Notes: generated from the sequence alone by a model not told the origin. 64,000 bases of DNA from Vagococcus acidifermentans (GCF_003987655.1 NZ_NGKC01000008.1:1-64000), one strand, 5' to 3'. Counted from the first letter of the stretch, positions 22,732 to 31,915 are shown. Made by a program: numbers and translations.

Positions 22732-23435
22732 TGTTGAAGATAAGAGATATGTCTGTGCACTACGGCATGATTCAAGCGGTCAAGCAGGTCAGTTTTGACG
22801 TGCAGGAAGGCGAAATCGTTTCGTTGATTGGGGCTAACGGTGCAGGCAAGACAACTATTTTGCGCACGATTTCCGGGCTGATTCGTCCCACTTCCGGCGA
22901 GATTTCTTTTGAAAATCAGGATATCACGAAAATGGGAGCGCAGAAAATCGTTGCCGCCGGCTTGTCGCAAGTACCTGAGGGTCGTCACGTCTTTCCGGGG
23001 ATGACGGTTTTGGAAAACCTGGAAATGGGTGCGTATTTGCAAACAGATAAAGCATCCAATAAGCAAATGATGGCGACGGTTTTTGAGCGTTTCCCGATTC
23101 TGGAAGAGCGGAAGCATCAGGACGCGGCCACGCTGTCCGGCGGCGAGCAGCAAATGCTGGCAATGGGCAGGGCGCTGATGTCGCGACCGAAGCTGTTGCT
23201 TTTAGATGAACCGTCGATGGGGCTGGCACCGATTTTCATTCGTGAGATTTTTGCTATCGTGCAGGAGATTCAGAAACAAGGCACGACGGTGCTGCTGATT
23301 GAACAAAATGCGAAGATGGCACTGTCGATTGCCGACAGAGGGTATGTACTGGAAACCGGGAAAATCGTCCTGAGCGGTACCGGCCAGGAATTGTTGGCGA
23401 GTGATGAAGTTCAGAAAGCTTATTTGGGGGGATAA
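22731..23435 (+). CDS. livF: Branched-chain amino acid ABC transporter ATP-binding protein LivF
   Basis: The second ATPase subunit has 234 residues, with Walker A GANGAGKT, PEGRHVFPGMTVLENLEMGAY (typical LivF), the signature LSGGEQQMLAMGRALM, Walker B LLLLDEPSMGLAP and the H-loop region IEQNAKMAL. The start shares one base with the livG stop. Confidence 0.95.
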   Translation: MLKIRDMSVHYGMIQAVKQVSFDVQEGEIVSLIGANGAGKTTILRTISGLIRPTSGEISFENQDITKMGAQKIVAAGLSQVPEGRHVFPGMTVLENLEMGAYLQTDKASNKQMMATVFERFPILEERKHQDAATLSGGEQQMLAMGRALMSRPKLLLLDEPSMGLAPIFIREIFAIVQEIQKQGTTVLLIEQNAKMALSIADRGYVLETGKIVLSGTGQELLASDEVQKAYLGG

Positions 23436-23438
23436 ACG

Positions 23439-24092
23439 ATGATTGTAGAAAATTATATGGCGAAAGATGTCATCACTGTATCAAAGGCAACTAAAATTTT
23501 TGATGCGGTCGAATTGATGAATCAAAATGACATCCACCGGCTGCCGGTCGTTGAAGACGGTAAACTGGTCGGCCTGATTACCGAAGGGACCATTCAGTCT
23601 GCCATGCCGTCTCAAGCTACCAGCTTAAGCGTGTATGAAGTCAATTATTTGTTGAACAAGACGACGGTTGCCGACATCATGATAAAAGAGGTTGAGACTA
23701 TCCAGGCAGATGCACTGCTGGAAGATGCCATTTCCAAAATGCGCCAGCACAATATCGGGGTGCTGCCGGTCATGTCACCGTCCGGCGAGGTAATGGGCAT
23801 CATAACGAACAATGATATTTTCGATGCGTTTCTAGAAATTACGGGCTACAATCAACCCGGCACGCGCGTTTCGATTGCCATCTCAGATGACCACGAAGGG
23901 GTGTTGGCGGATTTAACGACACTGTTTGCGGAAAATCATATCAATATCGTTCAAATTGTCGTCTACCGCAAAAACAACCAGCCGACCATCGTGATCCAGC
24001 TGGCTAATCCAAACGATGCGGCGATTGTTGATTTATTATCAGCCAAAGGTTACGAAGTCATTTCCTGCGTTACGACAACAGCAGCGGAATAA
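23439..24092 (+). CDS. CBS-pair and ACT-like domain protein (AcuB-like)
   Basis: A cytoplasmic protein of 217 residues. It has two CBS domains (about residues 5-58 and 77-130; MAKDVITVSKATKIFDAVELM and ADALLEDAISKMRQHNIGVLPV) that usually bind adenine nucleotides. An ACT-like segment (about 143-215, VSIAISDDHEGVLADLTTLFAENHINIVQI) usually binds amino acids. It lies three bases after livF, so it is surely in the liv operon. A role as a sensor of branched-chain amino acid or energy status is an inference. AcuB-type proteins were first linked to acetoin use, but nothing else here supports that. Confidence 0.85.
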   Translation: MIVENYMAKDVITVSKATKIFDAVELMNQNDIHRLPVVEDGKLVGLITEGTIQSAMPSQATSLSVYEVNYLLNKTTVADIMIKEVETIQADALLEDAISKMRQHNIGVLPVMSPSGEVMGIITNNDIFDAFLEITGYNQPGTRVSIAISDDHEGVLADLTTLFAENHINIVQIVVYRKNNQPTIVIQLANPNDAAIVDLLSAKGYEVISCVTTTAAE

Positions 24093-24094
24093 CA

Positions 24095-24135
24095 AAAAAG
24101 CGTCGTCTTCCTGAATGGAAGGCGCGCTTTTTTTG
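24095..24135 (+). terminator. Terminator between the liv operon and the AEC permease gene
   Basis: A long hairpin with GTCTTCC / GGAAGGC in the inner stem and an A-run/T-run outer stem. It can work in both directions for the convergent genes. Confidence 0.85.
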
Positions 24136-25050
24136 CTAGACGAACAAGATGACTGCTGTCATCAACAGAAAACTGATAATGAAGCTGATAGAAGCGATAA
24201 AGCCGACCGTTTCGGATTGGAGTCCCTCTTCGATGGCGCGAATCGTCGACACAGTGGCAACCGGCGTGAACAGCATGAGCAGGATGATTTTTTTCTCAAG
24301 CAAACTGAAAAACGGTATCAGGTAAATAAGCACGGCTAGCCCCGCAGCCAGAAGATAGCGGGTGACAAGTACCTTGCCGACCAGCTGCCGATCGTTGTCA
24401 GAAAGTTTGAATTCCAGAAACAGGCCGACCATGAACATCGATAAAAAGGTGTTGCTGTTGGCAAACGGCTGGGCAAATTGATAGACGAGCGCCGGTACGG
24501 GCACCGAAAAGCTGTGGAGCAGTAACAGGACAACGTAGGTCATTAACGGGATGGAGCGCAGCATTCGTCTGAGAATATCGCCCATCGTGATACTTGAGCC
24601 GTGGCGGGCGCTGAAATAGTTAATCATGATTTCCGTCCCGCCGAACATCATCAAGGCGTTGCCGATATCAAAAATAATGGCGAACGGGATAAAAACCGGA
24701 TAAAAGCCCTGAATGAACGGCAAGGCAAAGTTGCCGATATTGTAACCTGAAATGGTGAACATCATCAGCTGATGATGCTGCGGCGCCTGTTTCCGCCAAA
24801 AAAAGCCGGCAAAACTGACGAGTACGACAGTCACGATGACGGCGGTCAGTGTTAATTTAAATAATGCCAGTGAAAGTGCAACATCTTTCAAACCGATGAT
24901 GATGGCTGCGGGCAGCGTCACTGTCATGATGATTTTGGCGAGGATTTGTCCGTCTGTCTTTTTCAGTGCGCCGGTTTTTTTCATGAAGTAGCCGCTCAAA
25001 ATGATAAGAAGCAAAGTTGCAGCATGAATCAGTATTTGTCTAATGGTCAT
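24136..25050 (-). CDS. AEC-family transporter (auxin efflux carrier / malate permease type)
   Basis: A membrane protein of 304 residues with about ten helices in two halves. The N-terminal half has SGYFMKKTGALKKTDGQILAKIIMTVTLPAAII, characteristic of PF03547 carriers. The TLPA motif and GYNIGNFALPFIQ in the fourth to fifth helix support this. Bacterial members export or exchange organic acids such as malate, but the substrate here is unknown. ATG 25050 lies just after GGAGG; TTG 25053 is an alternative start. It is a single gene. Confidence 0.87.
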   Translation of the reverse strand: MTIRQILIHAATLLLIILSGYFMKKTGALKKTDGQILAKIIMTVTLPAAIIIGLKDVALSLALFKLTLTAVIVTVVLVSFAGFFWRKQAPQHHQLMMFTISGYNIGNFALPFIQGFYPVFIPFAIIFDIGNALMMFGGTEIMINYFSARHGSSITMGDILRRMLRSIPLMTYVVLLLLHSFSVPVPALVYQFAQPFANSNTFLSMFMVGLFLEFKLSDNDRQLVGKVLVTRYLLAAGLAVLIYLIPFFSLLEKKIILLMLFTPVATVSTIRAIEEGLQSETVGFIASISFIISFLLMTAVILFV

Positions 25051-25169
25051 CAACCTCCGATATACTTGTCATTATGAAGATATTCCGGCAGTTCTGCAAG
25101 CAAAAGATTAACAAATTGCTTTTTTTATGTTATCTTTGATAGCAGGAAACAAAAAGGGGACACAGACTG

Positions 25170-25400
25170 ATGAAAAAAAATAAAAGCGTAGAAGTGACAA
25201 TCAAAGAAGCAGATAAAAATATGTTCGGTCAACCGGCAGTGGTTCACCAGCTTTACATCGGTAAAAAAATGATCGGCGAAGTGGAAGAATTGTCAGAGGG
25301 CAAATACGGTGTGACAATCAATAACCAGCAGACAATGGTTGTGAAGTCTTTCGAATCAGGCTATGAGGAAGTTATCCGCGTCTGGAATTTGGAGCATTAA
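25170..25400 (+). CDS. DUF2969 family protein
   Basis: A charged 76-residue protein whose start MKKNKSVEVTIKE and block LYIGKKMIGEVEEL match DUF2969. This small family is restricted to lactic acid bacteria and its function is unknown. AAAGGGGA precedes the ATG. It is transcribed alone before the tRNA pair, on the opposite strand to the AEC permease gene. Confidence 0.75.
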   Translation: MKKNKSVEVTIKEADKNMFGQPAVVHQLYIGKKMIGEVEELSEGKYGVTINNQQTMVVKSFESGYEEVIRVWNLEH

Positions 25401-25419
25401 AAAAAATAAAAGTTTAGGC

Positions 25420-25448
25420 TTGCTTTTTCCAGTGATTTTTTGTATGAT
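25420..25448 (+). promoter_or_regulatory. Promoter of the tRNA-Tyr/tRNA-Gln unit
   Basis: TTGCTT and TATGAT are separated by 17 bases. The first tRNA begins 35 bases downstream. Confidence 0.7.
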
Positions 25449-25483
25449 AATGAAGTCGGGTTTTTCACGACTGACAGATAGCT

Positions 25484-25564
25484 GGAGGGGTAGCGAAGTG
25501 GCTAAACGCGGCGGACTGTAAATCCGCTCCTTCGGGTTCGGCAGTTCGAATCTGCCCCCCTCCA
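25484..25564 (+). tRNA. tRNA-Tyr (GTA)
   Basis: Acceptor GGAGGGG pairs with CCCCTCC, and the discriminator base is A. The anticodon stem GCGGA/TCCGC encloses CTGTAAA with anticodon GTA. A long variable arm (class II) and the T-loop GTTCGAATC are present. CCA is not encoded. Confidence 0.97.
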
Positions 25565-25574
25565 TTTAAACCAT

Positions 25575-25646
25575 TGGGGTATAGCCAAGCGGTAAGGCAA
25601 CGGACTTTGACTCCGTCATTCGTTGGTTCGAATCCAGCTACCCCAG
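25575..25646 (+). tRNA. tRNA-Gln (TTG)
   Basis: Acceptor TGGGGTA pairs with TACCCCA, and the discriminator base is G. The anticodon stem ACGGA/TCCGT encloses CTTTGAC with anticodon TTG. The T-loop GGTTCGAATCC is normal. It lies ten bases after tRNA-Tyr, so the two are co-transcribed. Confidence 0.97.
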
Positions 25647-25648
25647 TT

Positions 25649-25682
25649 AAAAAATCAACCATCCAACGGGTTGATTTTTTTG
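25649..25682 (+). terminator. Terminator of the tRNA unit
   Basis: AAAAAATCAACC / GGTTGATTTTTT is a 12-base stem with a small loop and a T-run. Confidence 0.92.
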
Positions 25683-25687
25683 TTTTG

Positions 25688-25696
25688 TGATACAAT
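25688..25696 (+). promoter_or_regulatory. Extended -10 promoter after the tRNA terminator
   Basis: TGATACAAT (TGn plus TACAAT) is the same 9-mer as the promoter after the secG terminator. The next start codon is 34 bases downstream. Confidence 0.5.
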
Positions 25697-25730
25697 GAAA
25701 GAAATAAGCGACCGGAGAGGATGACTGAGC

Positions 25731-25913
25731 ATGTTGACAAAATTGACAGGCGTGACAGATACGATGCTGCATTACCGTTCTCTGTTGAGGAACAGCGAGT
25801 ATGTAGTGCTGGCGCATTTATTTGAAAACAAAGATATCCGCCGCAATCGCATTCGTGTGATTCGGGACCGCGACACAGCCCATACTAAAAAATGGCACAG
25901 CCGGCTGTATTAG
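25731..25913 (+). CDS. Small basic protein of unknown function
   Basis: I do not recognise this 60-residue product. It has GGAGAGG upstream of ATG, an extended -10 promoter at 25688-25696 and a terminator 62 bases after its stop, so it looks like a complete expressed unit. The sequence is rich in Arg and charged (LFENKDIRRNRIRVIRDRD) with no membrane segment or Cys pair. It could be a lineage-specific small protein. Its short length makes it uncertain. Confidence 0.5.
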   Translation: MLTKLTGVTDTMLHYRSLLRNSEYVVLAHLFENKDIRRNRIRVIRDRDTAHTKKWHSRLY

Positions 25914-25974
25914 GCTGTCTGATGTAAACAAGGCGGGACCGGCCTCTATCAACAGTCCATGTAATGAAAAAAAC

Positions 25975-26016
25975 ATCGCCCAAGCATCTTGAAAAAGAGT
26001 CTTGGGCGATATTTTT
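25975..26016 (+). terminator. Terminator between the small ORF and the TetR gene
   Basis: ATCGCCCAAG / CTTGGGCGAT is a perfect 10-base stem followed by ATTTTT. It can also serve the convergent TetR gene. Confidence 0.85.
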
Positions 26017-26036
26017 CTTCTGAGAGCCGCTTTTTT

Positions 26037-26642
26037 TTACTTTTCGATATCGATGCCGAGCACCGTCAAGTGGCCGTTACCGACTAGTTTCAGTACGAGC
26101 CGCGCCATGTGTTCCGGTGAAAAATCGGATTTTGTGCTGACCCACCAGTGGACTGTTGCAACGAAGATAGCGGTCATGTATTCGATAATAAAGCTGATGG
26201 GAACTTCAATGTCGTTTTCAGTGATACGGAGTTTGTCAAAAATATCCTCATATTTTGAGTAGAGCAGGTCGGAAATTTTTTTGCGGAAGATGCCGTTGGA
26301 GCTGCCTTCCGTCAATGTTAGGAAGAAATTTTGCTTTAGCTTGATTTCAGCAAAAATGCGCGACAGTGTTTTTTCGATGGTTTTGACTTTAATCAAGTTG
26401 CCGTTCATCAGATTGTCGGCATCCAGAATCGATGCCAGTTGCGAGATGGCGAACTCGATGATTTTCTCATACAAATCTGCCTTGTCTTTAAAATGGGCAT
26501 AAAAAGTTGCGCGGTTGATCATGGCCCGCTTGGAGATGTCCTGAATGGTGACGGCCTCATACCCTTTCTCATCCACCAGCTCAATGAATGCTTCCAGAAT
26601 CATTTTTCTCGTCCGGAGCACACGCAAATCAATTTTTTTCAT
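26037..26642 (-). CDS. TetR/AcrR family transcriptional regulator
   Basis: From ATG 26642 (AGGAGG upstream) the protein has 201 residues. The N-terminal helix-turn-helix is clear: MILEAFIELVDEKGYEAVTIQDISKRAMINRATFYAHFKDKADLYEKI. The C-terminal ligand and dimer region is not assignable. It is divergent from the large activase gene, and two palindromes sharing the core ACAAACTGT lie between the genes. It therefore probably represses itself and the activase gene. The inducer is unknown. The extra 29 codons upstream of ATG 26642 have no ribosome site and cover the first operator. Confidence 0.9.
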   Translation of the reverse strand: MKKIDLRVLRTRKMILEAFIELVDEKGYEAVTIQDISKRAMINRATFYAHFKDKADLYEKIIEFAISQLASILDADNLMNGNLIKVKTIEKTLSRIFAEIKLKQNFFLTLTEGSSNGIFRKKISDLLYSKYEDIFDKLRITENDIEVPISFIIEYMTAIFVATVHWWVSTKSDFSPEHMARLVLKLVGNGHLTVLGIDIEK

Positions 26643-26690
26643 AAAAACCTCCTGCCGTTTCTCAACAAAAACGCATTGATTGTTGTTTAT

Positions 26691-26705
26691 ATCACAAACT
26701 GTGAT
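26691..26705. promoter_or_regulatory. Candidate TetR operator, site 1
   Basis: ATCACA-AAC-TGTGAT is a perfect 6+3+6 inverted repeat about 50 bases before the TetR gene start. It shares the 9-base core ACAAACTGT with site 2. Confidence 0.6.
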
Positions 26706-26781
26706 GAATTGATGATTGAAAAAAATCACGAATGATTTAAACTAGACTTATACTATTATATCAGACATGATGTTGGGTATT

Positions 26782-26794
26782 CAACAAACTGTTG
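26782..26794. promoter_or_regulatory. Candidate TetR operator, site 2
   Basis: CAACA-AAC-TGTTG is a perfect 5+3+5 inverted repeat with the same spacer and core as site 1. The two centres are 90 bases apart. It lies about 50 bases before the activase start, downstream of -10-like TATACT (26749-26754). Binding there would block transcription. Confidence 0.6.
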
Positions 26795-26843
26795 GAGGCT
26801 TTTTGTGTCATTACGCACATCTGATCTACTCAGGAGGTTTATC

Positions 26844-29800
26844 ATGATTTATAATGCAGGAATCGATGTTGGTTCTACCACAGTGAAACTTGCGATTTTG
26901 GACGATGCTCAGCGGATGGTGTACTCGCAATACCGGCGGCATTTTTCAGATGTCAAAGCTGCGACAGAAGAGATTTTGAAAGAGGCACTGGCCGCTTTAG
27001 GTGAAAATATTCAGATTCGAATTAAAATAACGGGTTCCGGCGGAATGGGTATTTCCGATGTGTTGGATATCGGGTTTGTTCAGGAAGTCATTGCCTGTAC
27101 CAAAACAGTTGAAACGTTGATACCTGAAACAGATGTTGCCATCGAACTGGGTGGCGAAGACGCGAAGATTACTTTTTTTGAAGGGTCCCTTGAACAGCGG
27201 ATGAACGGCAGCTGTGCCGGCGGGACGGGCGCATTCATCGACCAGATGGCAGCGCTCCTTGAAACCGATGCAGAAGGTGTGAATGAACTTGCCAAAAGCT
27301 ACCAGACGATTTACCCGATAGCATCCCGCTGCGGAGTGTTCGCCAAAACAGATATTCAGCCGCTGATCAACGAAGGCGCGGAAAAAGCTGACATTGCAGC
27401 CAGTATTTTTCAAGCGGTGGTCAATCAGACGATCGCCGGGCTGGCTTCCGGACGAAAAATCAAAGGGAAGGTGGCCTTTTTAGGCGGGCCGCTGTATTTC
27501 ATGAGTGAACTGCGGCGCCGTTTTATCGAAACACTGGATTTGGCGGAGGAGGACATTCTTTTTCCTGAAAATTCCCAGTTGTTCGTTGCTATCGGAGCAG
27601 CGCTCTATGCGCAGAAGGAACCGGTGACGAGCATTGAGGGCATACTGGCACGCATTGACGATGATGCGCGCGAATCGCTGCAAGTGGAAGACAAGCTGCC
27701 GCCTTTGTTTGCCTCAGAGGAGGAACGTCGGGTATTTCATGAACGGCACGACCGGGCGACCGTTACGCAAAAACAGCTGGCAGGTTATTCGGGTACTGTA
27801 TTTATAGGGATTGATGCCGGTTCTACAACGACGAAGGTTGCAGTCATTGATGACGAAGGCGAATTGCTTTATTCATATTACGGCAACAACGAAGGGCAGC
27901 CTTTGACAACTACTATCCGTGTATTGAAGGAAATTTATCAGGCATTGCCGGCATCTGCATCCATCGGCAAAGTCGCTGTGACCGGTTATGGCGAACAGCT
28001 GATTAAACACGCATTAAAGATTGATATCGGTGAAGTGGAAACCGTGGCGCATTATAAAGCCGCCAATAAGTTTCAGCCGGGCGTTGATTTTATTCTGGAT
28101 ATCGGCGGACAAGATATGAAAGCCATGACCATCAAAAACGGTGTGCTGTCTTCCATTCAGCTGAATGAAGCCTGCTCCTCCGGTTGTGGCTCGTTTATCG
28201 AAACATTTGCCAATTCCCTCGGCTATGAGGTGGCGGACTTTGCAGAAGCGGCGATGGCATCGGAACAACCGGTCGATTTAGGCTCACGCTGTACAGTGTT
28301 CATGAACTCTAAAGTCCGGCAAGTGCAAAAAGAAGGAGCAACACCGGGCGACATCTCGGCAGGCTTGTCTTATTCGGTTATTAAAAATGCATTGTACAAA
28401 GTCATTAAAGTCAGACGGCCTGAGGAGCTGGGCGAAAAAATCGTCTGTCAGGGCGGGACGTTTTACAATGATGCCGTTTTGCGTGCTTTTGAGCTGATCA
28501 GCGGACGCGAGGTCGTCAGACCGGATATCGCCGGACTGATGGGCGCATACGGTGCCGCCTTGATTGCTCTTGAAAGGTATGAGCCCGGCGATGCAACGAC
28601 GATGCTGTCTTTTGAAGAGCTGCTGTCGTTTACGGAAGAAAAGGAATTCACCCATTGCCGTATTTGTGAAAATCACTGTCAGCTGACAATTACGCTGTTT
28701 TCAGACGGCCGCCGGTTTGTCAGCGGCAACCGCTGCGAGCGCGGTGCACAAATCAAAATCGACAAAAAAGACCGAAAAGAAAATCTGGTGGATTATAAAT
28801 ACCGCCGCTTGTTCAGCTATCGTCCGCTTAAAAAGAAAGAAGCCAAATTCGGCACTATCGGTATTCCCCGTGTGTTGAATATGTATGAGAACTATCCGCT
28901 GTGGCATACGATGCTGACTGATTTAGGGTTTCGCGTCGTGCTGTCGCCGCGCTCCAGCAAGCAGATTTATGAGCAGGGCATCGAGACGATTCCAAGCGAC
29001 ACGGTTTGTTATCCGGCCAAAATCGCCCATGGTCATATACAGGCACTCATCGACAAAGGCGTACCGCGTATTTTTTACCCGGGCGTTGTCTTTGAGCAGG
29101 AAGAATTCGCAGAAGCGGACAATCATTTTAATTGCCCGATCGTTCAAAGCTATTCCGATGTGATTCGCAATAATGTCGATGAAATAAGGCATCATCAAGT
29201 GATGTATGACAATCCTTACTTGAATCTTGCTAATAAAGAGTCGGTCGTCGACCAGATTACCGAGGCTTTCTCCGACTTGGGCATCCCTCGTGCTGAGGTG
29301 AAACAGGCAGTTTACCATGGGTATGAGGAGCTGGAGGCGTACAAGCAGGATATCCGGAACAAAGGCGAGGAGATGCTTGCGATGCTGACGCGCACAGGTC
29401 AGCGGGGTGTCGTGCTTTCAGGCAGACCGTACCATATCGACCCGGAAATCAACCACGGCATCGCCGATGTGATTACCCAAGAGGGGTTCCATGTCTTGAC
29501 GGAGGACAGCATTTCCCATCTGGGAGATGTGGGCAATTTGCGGGTCGTCAATCAGTGGGTGTATCACGCCAGACTGTACGCAGCTGCCCGTGTCGTTGCC
29601 AAGACGCCTAATCTGGAGCTGGTCCAGCTGAATTCTTTCGGCTGCGGTCTTGATGCTGTCACAACCGATCAGGTAGAAGAAATCATGGCGCAGTACGGGC
29701 GCATCTATACCGTATTGAAAATCGACGAAGGCTCGAATTTGGGAGCGATTCGGATACGTCTCCGTTCGTTGAAAGCTGCGGTGAATGAACGCAAGCAAGC

Positions 29801-31085
29801 CGACCAGCAGCCGGTCAAGCTGTATGACGCACCGGAGAAACTGGTCTTTACGAAAGAAATGAAGCAGACACACACGCTGCTTTTGCCGATGCTCAGTCCG
29901 ATCCATCAAAACGGTCTGCTGGACATTGCACTGCAAGCCAGCGGCTACAATGTCGTCTGCCTGCCTTCCGAAGACAAGGAAGCAATCAATGTCGGACTGA
30001 AATATGTCAATAACGATGCGTGCTATCCAGCCATCATCTCCATCGGCCAGCTGGTAGAAGCGCTCCAGAGCGGCGACTATGATTTGGATAATGTCAGCGT
30101 CATGATGACGCAGACAGGCGGCGGCTGCCGCGCAACGAACTATATTCCGCTGCTTCGGAAAGCGCTGGTGGACGCCGGCTTTCCGCAAGTCCCGGTCGTG
30201 TCCATTTCCCTCGGCAACAAAGGTGTGGAAAGCAATCCGGGCTTTAAGCTGAGCCTGCCGCTGTTGAAACGGGTGGCGGTGGCTGCCCTGTACGGCGATT
30301 TGTTTGAACGGGTCGTCTACCGGACCCGACCGTATGAAACAGAGCCGGGGATGATTGATGCCCTGCATGAAAAATGGCTGAAAAAAGTTCAGCGCAGTGT
30401 TGAAAAGGGTTCGTTCAGCCAATTCAGACGTTTTTGCAAGGAAATCATCCATGAGTTTGACACGGTGCCGTTAACTAATGAGGTAAAACCGCGAGTCGGA
30501 GTTGTGGGGGAAATCCTGGTCAAATACTCACCGACTGCCAATAACAACGTGGTCCGGCTTTTGGAAGAAGAAGGGGCCGAGGCTGTTGTTCCCGGCATCA
30601 TCGGTTTTATGCACTATTCGCTTTACAACAGTATTTGGAAACACGACAATCTGGGAATGTCGCGCAAAGCTAAATGGGTATCTGAATTTGCTATCAAACT
30701 GATTGAACAGTGTGAAAAGCCGATGCACGAAGCACTGGTGGCATCCGAACGCTTCGAAGGGCTGACGCCGATTGCCCAGCTGGCAGAAGATGCAAGCAAA
30801 GTGTTGTCGATTGGCAACCACACCGGTGAAGGCTGGTTTTTGACCGGCGAGATGATTGATTTGCTGAAGCACGACGTGCCGAACATCATCTGTATGCAGC
30901 CATTCGGCTGTCTGCCGAATCATGTCGTCGGTAAAGGCGTCATCAAGGAACTGCGCCATCAGTACCCGATGGCCAATATTGCACCAATCGATTATGACCC
31001 GGGTGTTTCTGTGGTCAATCAGTTGAACCGTATCCGCCTGATGCTGGCAACTGCTGAACGCCAGCTGAACCAATTGCATACATAA
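26844..31085 (+). CDS. Giant 2-hydroxyacyl-CoA dehydratase activase-related protein
   Basis: From ATG 26844 (AGGAGG upstream) the product has 1413 residues. Module 1 (about 1-255) is an ASKHA ATPase of the BcrA/HgdC type with [31 protein letters not shown] and SRCGVFAK. Module 2 (about 320-590) repeats it with [27 protein letters not shown] and [10 protein letters not shown]. The Cys residues of these motifs bind the 4Fe-4S cluster at the dimer interface in characterised activases. From about residue 668 comes a DUF2229 region ([18 protein letters not shown]), then HgdB-like segments ([13 protein letters not shown] near 855; [13 protein letters not shown] near 1012). Activases inject electrons into 2-hydroxyacyl-CoA dehydratases by ATP hydrolysis. 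The real substrate of this fused family is unknown, and no dehydratase or acyl-CoA genes lie beside it. Confidence 0.88.
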   Translation: MIYNAGIDVGSTTVKLAILDDAQRMVYSQYRRHFSDVKAATEEILKEALAALGENIQIRIKITGSGGMGISDVLDIGFVQEVIACTKTVETLIPETDVAIELGGEDAKITFFEGSLEQRMNGSCAGGTGAFIDQMAALLETDAEGVNELAKSYQTIYPIASRCGVFAKTDIQPLINEGAEKADIAASIFQAVVNQTIAGLASGRKIKGKVAFLGGPLYFMSELRRRFIETLDLAEEDILFPENSQLFVAIGAALYAQKEPVTSIEGILARIDDDARESLQVEDKLPPLFASEEERRVFHERHDRATVTQKQLAGYSGTVFIGIDAGSTTTKVAVIDDEGELLYSYYGNNEGQPLTTTIRVLKEIYQALPASASIGKVAVTGYGEQLIKHALKIDIGEVETVAHYKAANKFQPGVDFILDIGGQDMKAMTIKNGVLSSIQLNEACSSGCGSFIETFANSLGYEVADFAEAAMASEQPVDLGSRCTVFMNSKVRQVQKEGATPGDISAGLSYSVIKNALYKVIKVRRPEELGEKIVCQGGTFYNDAVLRAFELISGREVVRPDIAGLMGAYGAALIALERYEPGDATTMLSFEELLSFTEEKEFTHCRICENHCQLTITLFSDGRRFVSGNRCERGAQIKIDKKDRKENLVDYKYRRLFSYRPLKKKEAKFGTIGIPRVLNMYENYPLWHTMLTDLGFRVVLSPRSSKQIYEQGIETIPSDTVCYPAKIAHGHIQALIDKGVPRIFYPGVVFEQEEFAEADNHFNCPIVQSYSDVIRNNVDEIRHHQVMYDNPYLNLANKESVVDQITEAFSDLGIPRAEVKQAVYHGYEELEAYKQDIRNKGEEMLAMLTRTGQRGVVLSGRPYHIDPEINHGIADVITQEGFHVLTEDSISHLGDVGNLRVVNQWVYHARLYAAARVVAKTPNLELVQLNSFGCGLDAVTTDQVEEIMAQYGRIYTVLKIDEGSNLGAIRIRLRSLKAAVNERKQADQQPVKLYDAPEKLVFTKEMKQTHTLLLPMLSPIHQNGLLDIALQASGYNVVCLPSEDKEAINVGLKYVNNDACYPAIISIGQLVEALQSGDYDLDNVSVMMTQTGGGCRATNYIPLLRKALVDAGFPQVPVVSISLGNKGVESNPGFKLSLPLLKRVAVAALYGDLFERVVYRTRPYETEPGMIDALHEKWLKKVQRSVEKGSFSQFRRFCKEIIHEFDTVPLTNEVKPRVGVVGEILVKYSPTANNNVVRLLEEEGAEAVVPGIIGFMHYSLYNSIWKHDNLGMSRKAKWVSEFAIKLIEQCEKPMHEALVASERFEGLTPIAQLAEDASKVLSIGNHTGEGWFLTGEMIDLLKHDVPNIICMQPFGCLPNHVVGKGVIKELRHQYPMANIAPIDYDPGVSVVNQLNRIRLMLATAERQLNQLHT

Positions 31086-31091
31086 CGCGCC

Positions 31092-31130
31092 AATGCCGGA
31101 GAATCGCAACACGATTCTCCGGCATTCTTT
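31092..31130 (+). terminator. Terminator after the activase gene
   Basis: AATGCCGGAGAATCG pairs perfectly with CGATTCTCCGGCATT (15 bases) over a 5-base loop. Only a short CTTT follows. Confidence 0.8.
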
Positions 31131-31142
31131 GGTGGCTGATGC

Positions 31143-31171
31143 TTGTCTGTTCGGTCTATACCAGTTATAAT
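31143..31171 (+). promoter_or_regulatory. GntR gene promoter with dre-like operator
   Basis: TTGTCT and TATAAT are 17 bases apart. Between them, at 31153-31162, lies GGTCTATACC, followed by AG. This resembles the GGTCTAGACC-type dre sites of NagR/DasR regulators. The position implies repression of the downstream GntR-family gene by its own product. Confidence 0.6.
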
Positions 31172-31204
31172 AGGAGAAAACAAGGTCAAAAGGAAGTGAG
31201 CAGC

Positions 31205-31915
31205 ATGAGCAAACATAATGTGCCGATATATATTCAAATCCACGACCAGCTCAAACAGCAAATTGAAACGGGCAAATGGCGCGTCGGCGATCGTCTGCCT
31301 TCTGAACGGGACTTGGCAAAAACGTTTCAAGTCAGCCGGATGACCTTGCGTCAGGCGATACAGACACTGGCAGATGAAGGCATCCTCGAGCGGAAAATAG
31401 GCTCCGGCACATATGTCGCCAGCAGCAAAGTACAGGAAGCCATGGTCGGCACGACCAGCTTTACAGACATCATTTTGTCTCAAGGGCGCACGCCCTCCAG
31501 CAAAACCGTCTCGTATGTCATTACGAAGCCCAGCTCCAGCGAAATGGAAAAGCTGCAGCTGGATAAAGACAGCGATATTTTGAAGATGGAACGTATCCGC
31601 TATGCTGACGGCGTACCGATTTCATTTGAAGTGACAAGTGTGCCGCATCATTTTGTAGCGGCATTCAGCAAGTCGGAGATTACCCGGTCGCTTTACAACG
31701 TACTGGCGGAAAAAGGCAATTTGCATATCGCCAGAGCCAGCCAAACGATTTCGGCAATGCTGGCATCTGAAAAGATTGCCGACTACTTGCAAATCAATAA
31801 AGGTGATGCAGTGCTGCGTTTGCGTCAAATTTCCTATTTGACGGGTGATGTCCCCTTTGAATATGTCCGCAGCCAGTACGTCGGCAACCGCTTTGAATTT
31901 TATTTGGAAAAATAA
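31205..31915 (+). CDS. GntR-family (HutC/UTRA) regulator, NagR/YvoA-like
   Basis: From ATG 31205 (AAGGAAGTGAG upstream) the protein has 236 residues. The N-terminal winged helix reads IYIQIHDQLKQQIETGKW, LPSERDLAKTFQVSRMTLRQAI and GSGTYV. The UTRA ligand domain begins near residue 85 (GTTSFTDIILSQGRTPSS) and ends FEYVRSQYVGNRFEFYL, as in B. subtilis NagR. NagR controls N-acetylglucosamine use through dre operators and binds phosphorylated amino sugars. No amino sugar genes are adjacent, so its targets beyond itself are elsewhere. The assignment to the NagR subgroup is an inference. Confidence 0.88.
   Translation: MSKHNVPIYIQIHDQLKQQIETGKWRVGDRLPSERDLAKTFQVSRMTLRQAIQTLADEGILERKIGSGTYVASSKVQEAMVGTTSFTDIILSQGRTPSSKTVSYVITKPSSSEMEKLQLDKDSDILKMERIRYADGVPISFEVTSVPHHFVAAFSKSEITRSLYNVLAEKGNLHIARASQTISAMLASEKIADYLQINKGDAVLRLRQISYLTGDVPFEYVRSQYVGNRFEFYLEK

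Noticed and set aside
29418-30452. A 344-codon minus-strand frame inside the activase gene
   Set aside because: It is antisense to a well-supported coding region with clear motifs and shows no recognisable domain or start signal.
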